Assembly (NCBI GenBank): GCA_001247695.2
Contig: LGRX02025884.1
Span: 1-48,183, forward strand
Length of the DNA: 48,183 nt
Direction of reading: 5' to 3'
From: Cymbomonas tetramitiformis
Lineage: Eukaryota > Chlorophyta > Pyramimonadophyceae > Pyramimonadales > Pyramimonadaceae
Under the pieces are notes generated by a model. It did no database searches and was not told the DNA's origin. It was given only the letters and a program-made list of their open reading frames with translations. The position numbers and the translations under genes were made by a program. Shown here piece by piece: positions 30,541 to 40,185 of this stretch (positions within the stretch are counted from its first letter, which is position 1; every line of letters starts with the position of its first letter).

Positions 30541-30673
30541 GGATTAACACTGAAATAAAAAGCCGCTCCGCGCAGGACATTATTGTTTTGAAAAAGTATA
30601 AAAACAGCAGTAAAACATATTCATCAAAATTGATATAATAACCACAAAATACGAATTATGGCTATTACCCTTC

Positions 30674-31288
30674 GGGTGGCTTAAGCCACCCTAACAGCGA
30701 TTTAGGGTGGCTTAAGCCACCTTAACGTTTTCAATTATTACGGGAGCTATCGGTACCGGAAGCTAGATTTTTTTAGCTCAAATTGACGGCGACATTGTCT
30801 TCTTTTAGACACTATGTGCACTATTAGGCAAGCCCAAGTTCCCGGTGAGCAATTTTGGGAAGTATCCAAGAGGGTGCAACATTTAGTAAAATTTGAGCGA
30901 TTTTCCCGGTTTTTGCATACCCATGCTACTTCAACCGAGATTTTGAGGGTCAAGATGACCTCGGATCAAACTTTTGGCAAGACACTGCAGAAAGAGCAGC
31001 TCGAGATCTTGACAACATGGGTCTCCAAATTTTGAAAGCGTCTTAGAGGAAGCCCCCGGTGAGCTAATTAGCTTAAGGTGGCTTAAGCCATCTTAAGGAA
31101 AATTGGGAAATACCCACCCTACTTCAACCGAGATTTTGAGGGTCAAGATGAACTCAGACCAAACTTTTGATAAGGCATTGCAGAAAGAGCAGCTCAAGAT
31201 CTTGACGACATAGGTCTCCAAATTTTGAAAGCACCGCCGAAGAAGCCCCCATGAGCCCTTTAAGTTAAGGTGGCTTAAGCCACCTTAA
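30674..31288. repeat. 193-bp duplication and four GGTGGCTTAAGCCACC palindromes
   Basis: Palindromes lie at 30,674-30,691, 30,706-30,721, 31,077-31,092 (one mismatch) and 31,265-31,288 (perfect over 24 bp). Between them a unit beginning CCGAGATTTTGAGGGTCAAG at 30,935 and 31,128 is duplicated 193 bp apart. A plus-strand ORF (30,814-31,035) covers the first unit but is not open in the second. No protein is claimed. Confidence 0.85.
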
Positions 31289-31785
31289 GCTGCGGGTAAT
31301 AGGCAATTATTGTGTACAAAAGCTGTGAGCAGAACTGTTTTAGCACTCTAGCACTGGCACGCGAACAGCCACCTAGTACTTGCGAAGCAAAACAATAATG
31401 AGTCCACTAGCCTGACCTACGGTCAGAGCTTACTTATATCTCAATGCTCTGTCACATTTCCCAAAACCGTAACGGGTTCTAGCCCTCAAATCTTCATCTG
31501 GCCAATGGAAAGTCATTATTCCATGCCAGCTCTAACAATGTTACCGTTTACCACATTCTGACTGACACGTCAGTGGCAAAGGAGTCACTGCCATCTTCAT
31601 CTTATCATTCCCTGGTCACCCGATAATGACCATATCTTCTCTGGCAGGTCTGCATCTCTCAGGCGGTCATCTTAGCAAAGCCTGTCACGCTGTCACCTTT
31701 GTCACGCGTGTCACCAGCTGGACAAACCCGGCGTGGTACCATGAGAAGCCGGCGTTTGTTACACAACCTTTCCGTGATCGGAAAG
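31289..31785. other. no gene recognised
   Basis: Unique sequence. Short ORFs only. Confidence 0.35.
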
Positions 31786-32692
31786 TTAGGTCTGGGCTTG
31801 GGCGCCTCGCCCAAGCCCTGACCCTTTCCCTCCCTTGCCGCTGCCGCGGCCACCTTCACCTTTTCCAGCGCCTTTGCCCTTGCCTCCTGGACGGTCACGA
31901 AAAGTCGAAACTTTGGCGCTGGCCTTGGCGTGCGTGTTCATCACGGCCTTCGCCTTCGTGGTGTCGAATTCCTTCAACCACTTCGTGAGCACTGAGTCGC
32001 TCACCAACCCGTCGCTGCCTGCGTACACCTTTTGCTCGATGAAGGCCAACTTCGCCCGCAACGCCTCAGCTCCGCCGTGCGACGTTGCGTCAGACTCCAT
32101 GCTCGCTCTGAGCTGCAACATGATGTAACGGTTGCTCAGGAGCGAAAACGCCCTTAAACGTGTTGTGCGCCGCGAAAACGCGCTCACTCAATTCCTCCAC
32201 CGTTGGGGGATCCTTTTCATCTTGACACCAGTCCAGGGTCACCTCGGAAAACGCAATCGCATCGTGCATGTACGACAACGTAGGGGCAAGCACCAACTGC
32301 TCGTAACGCATGGACGAGTTGGTGCGTTTGGAGAGGGTGTCGTAGGTCTTGTCGTTGTACAGGTCGTGCATCTGCGGCATGTTAGTCTCCAATGTTGCAG
32401 GTCTCGCAGGGAACGGATTCCCTTCAACGTGTGGAACATACGGGAGCTTTTTTAATGCCTCCAGCTCCGCGTCTCCGCTCTGAGCGGAACCACCAGCCTG
32501 CGAAGCGGCTTTCGCTGCCGCCTCCTCCGCGACTTCAACTCTCGTTGCGAGAGTCTCCACCTGCTTCATCATGAGCTTCATCATTTCGCCCTGTTGCTCC
32601 AACAGGACTTCCATCCCGGACTTCGCAGCCGGTTGTCCAGCCGCGCTAGCATTGTTCTCCGACGCGCCTTGCTCACCTTCTTGATCTCTCAT
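31786..32692 (-). pseudogene. DIRS-like Gag, copy 3 (single frameshift)
   Basis: ATG at 32,692 (MRDQEGEQGASENNASAAG). A predicted coiled coil (LLEQQGEMMKLMMKQVETLA) is followed by PQMHDLYNDKTYDTLSKRT and LAPTLSYMHDAIAF. A single extra base in a T4 run (plus-strand A4, 32,145-32,148) moves the end of the protein to a second frame that reads LLSNRYIMLQLRASMES and finishes in a Gly/Lys-rich tail. It is otherwise well preserved. No pol follows. Upstream lie a foldback, a hAT element and terminal repeat TR-d. Confidence 0.75.
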
Positions 32693-32854
32693 TGTAGTAA
32701 GTTATGGTGCGCTGCGGTCAGTGGTCAGCCACGGAGCCTCGTTAACACTGTATCGCGCGAGAAATCTGCCCCGCCCGTGCAGTGACAACATTTCCGATGC
32801 AGAGTTTCACTTCGCTTCCCAAACCACCGATTTCTGATATCTGGTTGGTCCGAC

Positions 32855-33190
32855 TTGAAATAAAGCGCTGTGATTGGCTTATATTGCACACGGATTTCGT
32901 ATTATGGGGGGAGCAGTTTTGATTTTCCCCCAAAAATAATTATATGAGTGGATAGCCCGTGATCAGGGCTACAACTTTTATGGGCAACGCACTATAAATA
33001 GGCAAGTATACGGGAGGTGGGGGCGAAAGGGAGCATACTTGCTCATTTATAGTGCGTTGCCCATAAAAGTTGTAGCCCTGATCACGGGCTATCCACTCAT
33101 ATAATTATTTCTGGGAAAAAATCAAAACTGCTCCCCCCATGAAACGAAATCCATTTGTCACGTCAGCCAATCACCGGGCTTGAAATTGTA
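32855..33190. mobile_element. long foldback element (hairpin), arms about 160 bp
   Basis: The left arm (about 32,855-33,016) and right arm (about 33,035-33,190) are inverted copies with a spacer of about 20-25 bp. The central 110 bp of each arm (GAGTGGATAGCCCGTGATCA through GTGCGTTGCC) is almost perfect, and the outer 45 bp is diverged. A transcript would form a long double-stranded hairpin. No ORF is present and no clear target duplication was found. MITE or foldback transposon is the likely class. Confidence 0.85.
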
Positions 33191-33349
33191 TCACAACGAG
33201 CTGCACCAATCAGTCACCGTGCGCAACCCGCGTGCGATTTATGAGTCGTCCATTTCCAGGGGATCGTGCGACGATCGTTGGCCAAAACTTTGCGAAACAG
33301 AAGAAAAATGCAACCAGGAAAGGTTTAGGGAAATTATATAGAGCACCGC

Positions 33350-34221
33350 GCGCAGTGCAAGGCATGGTATCGATATTCAATATTTTCGATACTATCGATA
33401 TTTCGATTAATTTTTATTTATTGATATGAATTTGGTACATATCGAAATATTGAATATTGATTGATACCCTTGGACTACTTATTCATATTGATCGAATACC
33501 CCTTGGGGACTTATTCATATCGATTGATACCTCCAGGTCACTTATTCATACCGATCGATCATACAAAATTAAAGTACAGCGATTGGCCATATCGATTAAT
33601 CGATATGAGTATCGATTAATCGATCTTAGATTACCCAAATATTGGATTTATGTTGGTCGAACACCCATATTCAGATCCTGGTATATATACGTACCTCCTA
33701 GCGTCATATGGGGGCCATAATATATGAGCCGCAACCGCACCGTGACATCAAGTTCCATCAAGCAGGCAGGTGTGGAGCGCGCCTTCTCTAAGGTGGGGGC
33801 CATGCATTCTGACTTAAGGAAAGGCCTTACAGAAGGCACAATTGAGCATTCCACGACGGCATGCCTTAACACCCTGTAGAGTTCTAGATAGCATTGTATG
33901 GTCTAATTCATTATTATTTTTTCATTGCCTTGTGTATTTGCTTGCAATGTTGTGTGCACTCAGGTCATATTGATATATCAATATATCGATACGTGGAAAA
34001 AAATGTGCACTTATTCATATTGATTGATATCAACATTGAACTTATTCATATCGATTGATATTGGCATCGCGCTTATTCATATCGATTGATATGCACACAA
34101 CGCTTATTCATATCGATTGATATTCACACAGTACTTATTCATATCGATCGATACTCATTCGAAACTTATCGAAAACTATCGATACGGCCGAAAAGTTTCG
34201 ATACCATGCCTTGGCGCAGTG
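33350..34221 (+). mobile_element. complete non-autonomous hAT transposon with 8-bp target duplication
   Basis: The element spans 33,358-34,213 (856 bp). Both ends carry the inverted repeat CAAGGCATGGTATCGA (16 bp perfect), and GCGCAGTG is duplicated outside them (33,350-33,357 and 34,214-34,221). The 8-bp duplication and CAAGG terminus are hallmarks of hAT elements. Both subterminal regions (33,360-33,640; 33,960-34,200) consist of repeated CTTATTCATATCGATTGATA-like words, probably transposase-binding sites. The centre retains a fragment of transposase. It is inserted between the third gag and TR-d. Confidence 0.93.
33724..33879 (+). pseudogene. hAT transposase C-terminal dimerisation fragment, 51 codons
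   Basis: The frame reads SSIKQAGVERAFSKVG, then HSDLRKGLTEGTIEH and ends. The ERAFS core followed by an xLxxGTxE pattern is the C-terminal hAT dimerisation motif (usually ERxFS...). The catalytic RNase H-like fold is absent, so this is a deletion derivative needing transposase in trans. It supports the hAT assignment made from the inverted repeats and target duplication. Confidence 0.75.
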
Positions 34222-34262
34222 ACGGCTGAAATAGTGGTCGCAGCGCATCATAGTAAGTCGTC

Positions 34263-34541
34263 AAGGGTTTAAACTTCCACAGTAACGTTAAAATGTGGGG
34301 TAATTTTTTTTTGCAGTGTGCCGCACTAAGAATTTCTCCGCGAGGAAAAATTTCTTGTGAAGTTCTTTTGCAAAGGCAAAAGAACAGAGCTGCGGATTCC
34401 CACGGGCGGAACTCCTAAATACTGTCGTGTGTAAAGCCTTTAGATCTAACTCAGCTGCTGATTTTGATCTAACGGCTCAGGAAACTCTAATCGATCTACC
34501 GGCACAGAAACCTCTAAAATTCCGCAGGCTCCAATTTAACC
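34263..34541 (+). repeat. dispersed terminal repeat, copy TR-d
   Basis: Close to TR-b over its whole length: AAACTTCC start, TTTGCAGTGTGCCGCAC, GCAAAAGAACAGAGCTGCGG, GATCGATCTACCGGCACA, right end GGCTCCAATTTAAC. Together with gag copy 3 it marks a third DIRS-like element, interrupted by the foldback and hAT insertions. Confidence 0.8.
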
Positions 34542-35072
34542 AAAATTTCTGGCGGATCTGGCCCTACCAGCAACACTCGACTGGTACTGTAGGGGCTGGG
34601 ACTCAAAAACCGTTGCATCACTCGAAACATCAAACAATCTACAATGTGAATTGCAGTTGTCGTTGTATACATTCCGTTGGTCGGGTTTTCCGATCGAACG
34701 CGATGAAATTCGCGATCTCGAAACTCAGATTTAGGCCTGAAAACCTTGCGCAGCTCCAGAAGCGCTCTGCAAACTTGCTTGAACGGTGCTGTTCAGCACC
34801 TTTTTCAAGGATATATCACGGATATGTTATTCTATCTTGAACATTTTTGTATATTAGAACATGTTCCTGAACATGCGAACATGAGGTTTGTGCGTGCCTG
34901 GAAACTCTGAGGTTCGCTACGTGAAGATCTGAACGCGATTTTCCAAGAGGGGTTTTCCGGTTTTGAGGCTCCTCCCTGAAAATTTTTCATCGGTCTTAGG
35001 CGTTTGATTGCCCTTGATTGCCCTCGGTTTATTGTTCCTTGGGGTCTGTTTTAAGGTAAAAATTATCATAAG
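34542..35072. other. no gene recognised
   Basis: Contains short inverted words such as CGATCGAACGCGATG but no ORF of gene texture. Confidence 0.35.
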
Positions 35073-35369
35073 ATGAGCCCGCACGGTGTCTACGTGCGTG
35101 AACGCGACGATCCCGGCTTGTGCTCAAAGCGGGCACAAGCCGGTATCGGCAACCATCCGCATAGATGGCAAGGCATACGAACGTACGTTAAGTTGCAGCA
35201 CCTTCAAGAAATTGATACTGCGCAACTTGTGTACGTCGCACCCACTTTCTTAGCAAAATTGCATGACTCAATGTGTGAACCCGTACTATTCCTTGAGCCG
35301 GAAGTATGGGATCACACCCGAATCGCGCTAAACTCAACCTCCATACGCACTGGGAGCATATATATGTAA
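35073..35369 (+). CDS. possible 98-aa protein, unknown
   Basis: ATG-to-stop frame. The middle part (YVKLQHLQEIDTAQLVYVAP, then LHDSMCEPVLFLEPEVW) reads like a folded globular protein. I recognise no family. The stop codon lies in the left arm of a large imperfect palindrome (35,348-35,405), which could form the transcript end. It could also be a chance frame. Confidence 0.35.
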   Translation: MSPHGVYVRERDDPGLCSKRAQAGIGNHPHRWQGIRTYVKLQHLQEIDTAQLVYVAPTFLAKLHDSMCEPVLFLEPEVWDHTRIALNSTSIRTGSIYM

Positions 35370-35405
35370 GGGATATATATCCCTAGCTCATATATGCTCT
35401 CAGTG
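35348..35405. other. 58-bp nested palindrome
   Basis: Outer arms CACTGGGAGCATATAT and ATATATGCTCTCAGTG enclose an inner 14-bp perfect palindrome GGGATATATATCCC (35,370-35,383). The result is a two-level hairpin at the end of the 98-aa ORF. Confidence 0.75.
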
Positions 35406-36009
35406 AGTGAAGACTTCTTCCACAGATGCCTGCGCAGGAATCATCAATTTGCTGGAAAAATTAGGTCTAAATAGTAAAAGTCAACGGAACGGTCAACGCT
35501 CGTAGCGGTCGATCCAATGGTCCAAATCCAATTCCGAGACCAGTTTTCCGGGGTGCCGTACCCCACTCTATATCCTTAGCCGCGAGGAAATCTTCATCTG
35601 AGCAATTTAACATCGACCAGCGGAACGTATACGTTGTGATTTAACAATTTAATACAGTAAATTACTCGAGTAAAACAGTAAACCTCTTCTGGTCAAAGTT
35701 CGTTACGAAGCGCAGAAGATCGAGCGGCGAAAGTTTAATTCTCAGGGTTTCCTAAGTACCAACCCTACATCGCACGGCTCTCCCTATAAAGTGCGTCTTA
35801 GAAGCTATTTGCGTTCTCGGCTCTGTTAACGGACGAGTAGAATGCAATATCACTAGGGCACTACCATACGGGACGGAACACAGACAGACCTCCATCTTGC
35901 TCTTCCCTCTGTTCCACTCGATTGACTGTATCCACCCAGCTGTTGCCGTCGCAAGGACGCCACACGCTTCTCCGAATACCGCGGCCCAACCTGCGATTGT
36001 CCGTTCCAC
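35406..36009. other. upstream region of the EF-hand gene
   Basis: No gene recognised. It presumably contains the promoter of the gene starting at 36,010, but no clear TATA box was seen. Confidence 0.3.
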
Positions 36010-37048
36010 ATGTCTTCAGTCGAGCAAGTCGTTGTTCATCTTCCTCTTGACGTGGTAGCAGGTCAGGTATATCAGTGCCTGCTACCTGACGGACGGCATA
36101 TACAGTTTATCGCTCCTGCAGGTCCGCGCGATCACTCCTTGGTGCAGTGCTGGGACTTTGCGCTATCGTCTCCCTTGTTTGCGGCGCATAAAAGGAGTGC
36201 TAGGCGTGGTTTGCCCCCCGAAATACAGGAGTACCCGGTGGATCCCCTGTCCAAGTCCCCGTACAACAAGTCGCCTCCCCGTCACAGTTTGAGGCAGCGA
36301 CGAATCTTGCAAACAACTACAACACCCTCACCCTCCCTTACACACCCTACCCAACACCCGAACCCAACGTCTTTCGAGCTGAAAACCCTACTGAAGCGAA
36401 TGACGCCACCCCCTTGCTTTCAAAGAGCTCCCAGCTAACGCTTCCGGCATACGAAGTGAACGCACTGCAACATAACGACTGCCTTTCCGAACAACAGCGC
36501 ACACTATTCAGCGCGAAGGCTGCGAAAGCCCTCTTCGACAAGATTGACGCGAGCGGCGACGGGAGTTTAACTTTGGAAGAGATCGATGCGGGGCTCGATC
36601 AGCCCGACGTTCAAGAACTCATCCAGGTGGTGTATTCCTTGGAGTCCCTCCTGAGTTCACACAAAGCCTTAAGAGTTGATGTGGTTTCTAGTATCGGACA
36701 CATACTCCAGCTTTTTGCAGACTCGTCAAGTCCATGTTTGTAAAGCTTTATCTATAGGGGCTCATCCCTCGCCATCCGAAAGCTAGAGCTTCCTCTCTGG
36801 TGCATTTGCCCCTTGCTGTTCGAGAACTCGAACCCCTTGCTGTTCGAGAACTCGAACCCCTTGCGCCTCGAAAGTGGCGCTTATTCCTCGTATCCATTCC
36901 ACAGGAGAGCGACATTCATGTTCTCGGACAGATGCTAAGCAAGTCGAACAAAAAGCGGGAGCAAGCGTTCAAAAAGTTAGACGTCACCAGTGATGGGCGC
37001 ATTCACCGCTTCGAGTGGGACATCTTCGTGGACCGGGTGTGCACATAA
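36010..37048 (+). CDS. EF-hand calcium-binding protein, two exons, one apparent frame break
   Basis: Exon 1 is 36,010-36,626 and ends CATCCAG|GTGG; exon 2 is 36,905-37,048, starts after CCACAG and ends TAA; both borders are phase 0. The N-terminus (VVAGQVYQCLLPDGRHIQF) resembles a short beta-domain seen in algal proteins ahead of Pro-rich linkers. EF-hand 1 is DASGDGSLTLEE at the end of exon 1, and EF-hand 2 is DVTSDGRIHRFE in exon 2. Both have acidic or oxygen ligands at positions 1, 3, 5 and the Glu at 12, so calcium binding is plausible. The frame changes at a C6 run (36,214-36,219): one base too few separates the N-terminal domain from the rest. The intron repeats TTGCTGTTCGAGAACTCGAA. 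Confidence 0.7.
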
Positions 37049-37540
37049 TTTGGAATAGGCTTATGAAAGGTTCTCGATAGCAAGCATCGGCTGCGACAGC
37101 AAGTGTGTGGCAAAGTAATTCAACCTTCTATTGAGTCGCGTTGTTTTTATTCGATGCACTTAATGCGCCCTCAACGCGAAACGATCGCGTCTTTCGATTA
37201 TAGGGGTATCAAGAATAGGTCGGTAAGCTGCACTCATGGCTTTTGTGTTGTTGCTACATCTCAGCCGCAAGTTGTTGTGTGCCACACTGCCACTCACTGA
37301 GGGACTTTGGGCAGCCGTCTTGCGTCACTCACTGCGAGTTTATTGTGCCAATTATTGAACAACCCACCGTTAGATTGTCGGGCTGTCTTTCCGTGCCACT
37401 CACCGCTGGACTCTCGGCCCCGTTATGGCCCAGCCACATGGGGGCTTACAGCTTCGATCAGACTTATTTGGACCAATGTCTTGTTCACTACATGCTGAGT
37501 GCTTTCTCTTAAAAGTTGCAAAAGTGCTTACGTGAGCGCT
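37049..37540. other. 3' flank, no gene recognised
   Basis: Plain sequence with only chance ORFs. Confidence 0.35.
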
Positions 37541-37677
37541 TGCTGGGAATCAATACGCAGATGGTGGAGGAGCGCATCGACTTTTTGAGGGCGATGGCGC
37601 TCATACAGGGACTCTGCTACTACGGGAAAGGATTGGATGGAGAAGATTACACAGATTGCTGTGGCTGCGTGTCGTCT
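37541..37677 (+). CDS. possible lone exon
   Basis: A helical, charged frame (NTQMVEERIDFLRAMALIQG, then YYGKGLDGEDYTDCCG) stops at a good donor (TCGTCT|GTAAGG). No matching upstream or downstream exon was found, so this may be a gene relic. The family is not recognised. Confidence 0.25.
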
Positions 37678-37849
37678 GTAAGGACCTTTTCTCACCAGAA
37701 ATAAAGTTCACAACTTGAAGAAGTGCAAGTGGATGAGCTCCATGTTTGGTGAACATCACCGCACACTTGGCAGCCTGCTAGAATTCACTCTCATCAGCCA
37801 CTATGTGAACACCCACACACACTCAAATCGTGCACATACAACGGAGGCG

Positions 37850-38820
37850 GTTAGGAGGTGGCTCAAGCAGCTCGAAGGGCGAATGGAGGCCTGATGTGGG
37901 GGTGTGGTTTCACCGTGCGCGCGGATCCGTCACAGACATCGCTTAGGTGGCTCGGTGAGGCGCAGGGGGTCGCAGTGTCCACCAAGCTCCAGAGAATCGG
38001 GAGGAGTGTCGTGACGCGTGTGCCAAGTGTATTGATCCCCGGCTTGGGCACATTGTACGGCCGAGTTGCTTTTCTATGGCAGTTTGGTTGCGAGAGTGCT
38101 GGTTGTCAATCACTCATCCCTCAGGACTTACTCAGCGTACTCGCAGGATGTCCAGCGCAAGGGCTTCAGTCCCATAGAGTTGGTGTTGGGGATAGGGAGT
38201 TGCAAGCGCAAGGTCAGGAGGAAGCAATCCAGTTTACCACTCTCAGCCCCAGAGGAGAGCCCTCTGGAATACTTGCTGTGTAGTGGGTGGACAAGCTCTC
38301 TTGAGACCAGGCATTGGGGCAGGCTGGGAGCAGGGTGGTGGTTCTGCGCGCATGCTTGGTGGTGGAGAGGTGGCTCGGGCAGCTCGGGGGGTAGAGGTGC
38401 ACCGGCTTCAGAGGCACAACATCAGTGCGCAGGCAGTGCAGTTGCAGAGGGATGGCCCAGTGAGGCTTAGGGGGTCCCGTTCTCCACTAGCGAGCTCCGG
38501 GAAATCCGGATGAGTGTCCTGAAGTGTGTGCTGAATCCTTTGATCCCTGGTGAAGGTACATAGTGCAGCCGGTCTTCTGTGGCTACGGGGTGCCAAAGGA
38601 TTCGGTTCAAGGATAAGCACACACATGGTTTGGTTCTCCGAGCAGGGTACGACAGCAGCTTTCTCTGATTCTTGTTTCGATGGTTTGAGATCCGTCACCA
38701 AAGGAAGTCCAAACCCATTATCAAGCACTGGACATGCACGCAGCAGGGCCTGGTTCTCCTTCTCGTCCACAAGAGGCTGAGTCGCATCCAAGGGTGTTTG
38801 GATTTTTGGGGTCAAGTAGA
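37850..38820. repeat. diverged ~510-bp tandem duplication
   Basis: GAGGTGGCTC(A/G)(A/G)GCAGCTCG occurs at about 37,855 and 38,369, followed by parallel stretches (GGCTCGGTGAGGCGCAGGGGG versus CCCAGTGAGGCTTAGGGGG; GTGTATTGATCCCCGG versus GTGCTGAATCCTTTGATCCC). Short ORFs in shifting frames hint at a decayed coding sequence, perhaps a transposase, but no motif is recognisable. Confidence 0.55.
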
Positions 38821-39126
38821 TGCTGACGCTTTTATCCTCAGGGTGGTTACGTCATGCAGCCAATAGGATTTCTCCGGTGGTTCACTGGTAGAAAGGATAT
38901 TGAGCACTTGGTAAGTATCACAAAGCTGAGCATTCACGCGCAAATCGAAATTGGTCATCGGCCGTGTGAGAACTAATGGCAATGGCAAACATTTTGGGGA
39001 GGCGGCAGCCAGGTGGTGAACTATTGGCCACCATCGGGATTTAGGGCTGACCCGGGGTGGAGACGAGGCCTGCTTCGTATGGCAGACTCGCAGGCGATAG
39101 CAAGCATGCGGTGTATGAGCTCCACG

Positions 39127-39372
39127 GGCGCAGATTGGCTCAGATTGGCGCAGATTGGCTCAAATTGGCTCAGATTGGCTCAGATTGGCGCAGATTGGCG
39201 CAGATTGGCTCAGATTGGTGATTGGCCTGTGATTGGGCCTCAGATTGGGCGCAGATTTGGCAGATTGGCACAGATTGGGCCTGGTTGCCCAGACTGGCAG
39301 ATTGGGCGAGATTGGCTCAGATTGGCGCAGATTGGCTCAGATTGGCGCAGATTGGCGCAGATTGGCTCGGCT
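39127..39372. repeat. 10-bp minisatellite
   Basis: About 20 copies of CAGATTGGCT/CAGATTGGCG, interrupted at 39,220-39,300 by a degenerate part. All three plus frames are open through it and give Leu/Ala/Gln/Ile/Trp repeats, an artefact of the period. Confidence 0.95.
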
Positions 39373-40185
39373 TGGTTGCACTTGGCTTTGGTGCGCGCAT
39401 CTCAGGCGCGTTGATGTCAGCTGCGTGGGGGACGTGGCGTGCGCACTCGGGCTTGGAACTCGCACCCAAGTGGCATTGAAGCGTGGCCATGCGCTTGTGG
39501 CGAGGCGAGGGACGATCAGCTTAGGAGTAACCGCGCAAGCAGGAACTTCTGGTGTCCCACCTCGAGGTCCCCGAGGTGTTAGGGGTTCGCTTTAAAGAGG
39601 ATATCGAAGCTTCCTGCCATGCGTACATAGTGCGGTCATATAGGCTCTCGCAGATGACGACTATATAGCCAAATCGCCTCCTTGGAAATCAGTCCCATGC
39701 TGAGTACCCGCTCATCACTGCATCTTCGATCAGCGCTTGTGTTTTTGGCGATTCTCTCAACTAAGAACAGGCGCACTTGAGAAAACTGCAAGTGAATGCC
39801 ATTAAAAGAATAACCTCATTTTTGCTAAGGGGTTTACTTTCTTCGTGCTAGGTGAGTTGATTGTTTTCTTGGAAGTCCATATTGCGTCTTTCCGAGTCCA
39901 ATCACAATGGAACACAGATGTACTGGTTCAGGTGGGTAGGTCGCAAAAGAAACCGAGATACAGCTCCATAAGCTAAAGATCCTAAAATACTGTCTGTGTC
40001 ATCTCTCGACTATCATAGTGCCTCGATCTCCCCAAACAACGGCATCGGGTGTCATCAGTTTTATTCTCATGAGGAGTCATTTTCTTCCAACTTAAACAGC
40101 ACTCTCAAAATTTGACCTTTGCTAGCTTGAAAACGTAACAAGCCTATTCCTAAACCTACTCTTCTTCATCTTGCCATCACTTGAC
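39373..40185. other. no gene recognised; upstream of gene C
   Basis: Only chance ORFs. It would contain the gene C promoter, but no distinct element was seen. Confidence 0.35.

Noticed and set aside
38878..38925. tRNA 5' half (GGTGGTTCACTGGTAGAA)
   Set aside because: It resembles a tRNA D-arm, but no B box or matching acceptor lies at the right distance.
39013..39595. Trp/Gln/Ile-rich ORFs in three plus frames
   Set aside because: Produced by the 10-bp minisatellite, which is open in every frame.
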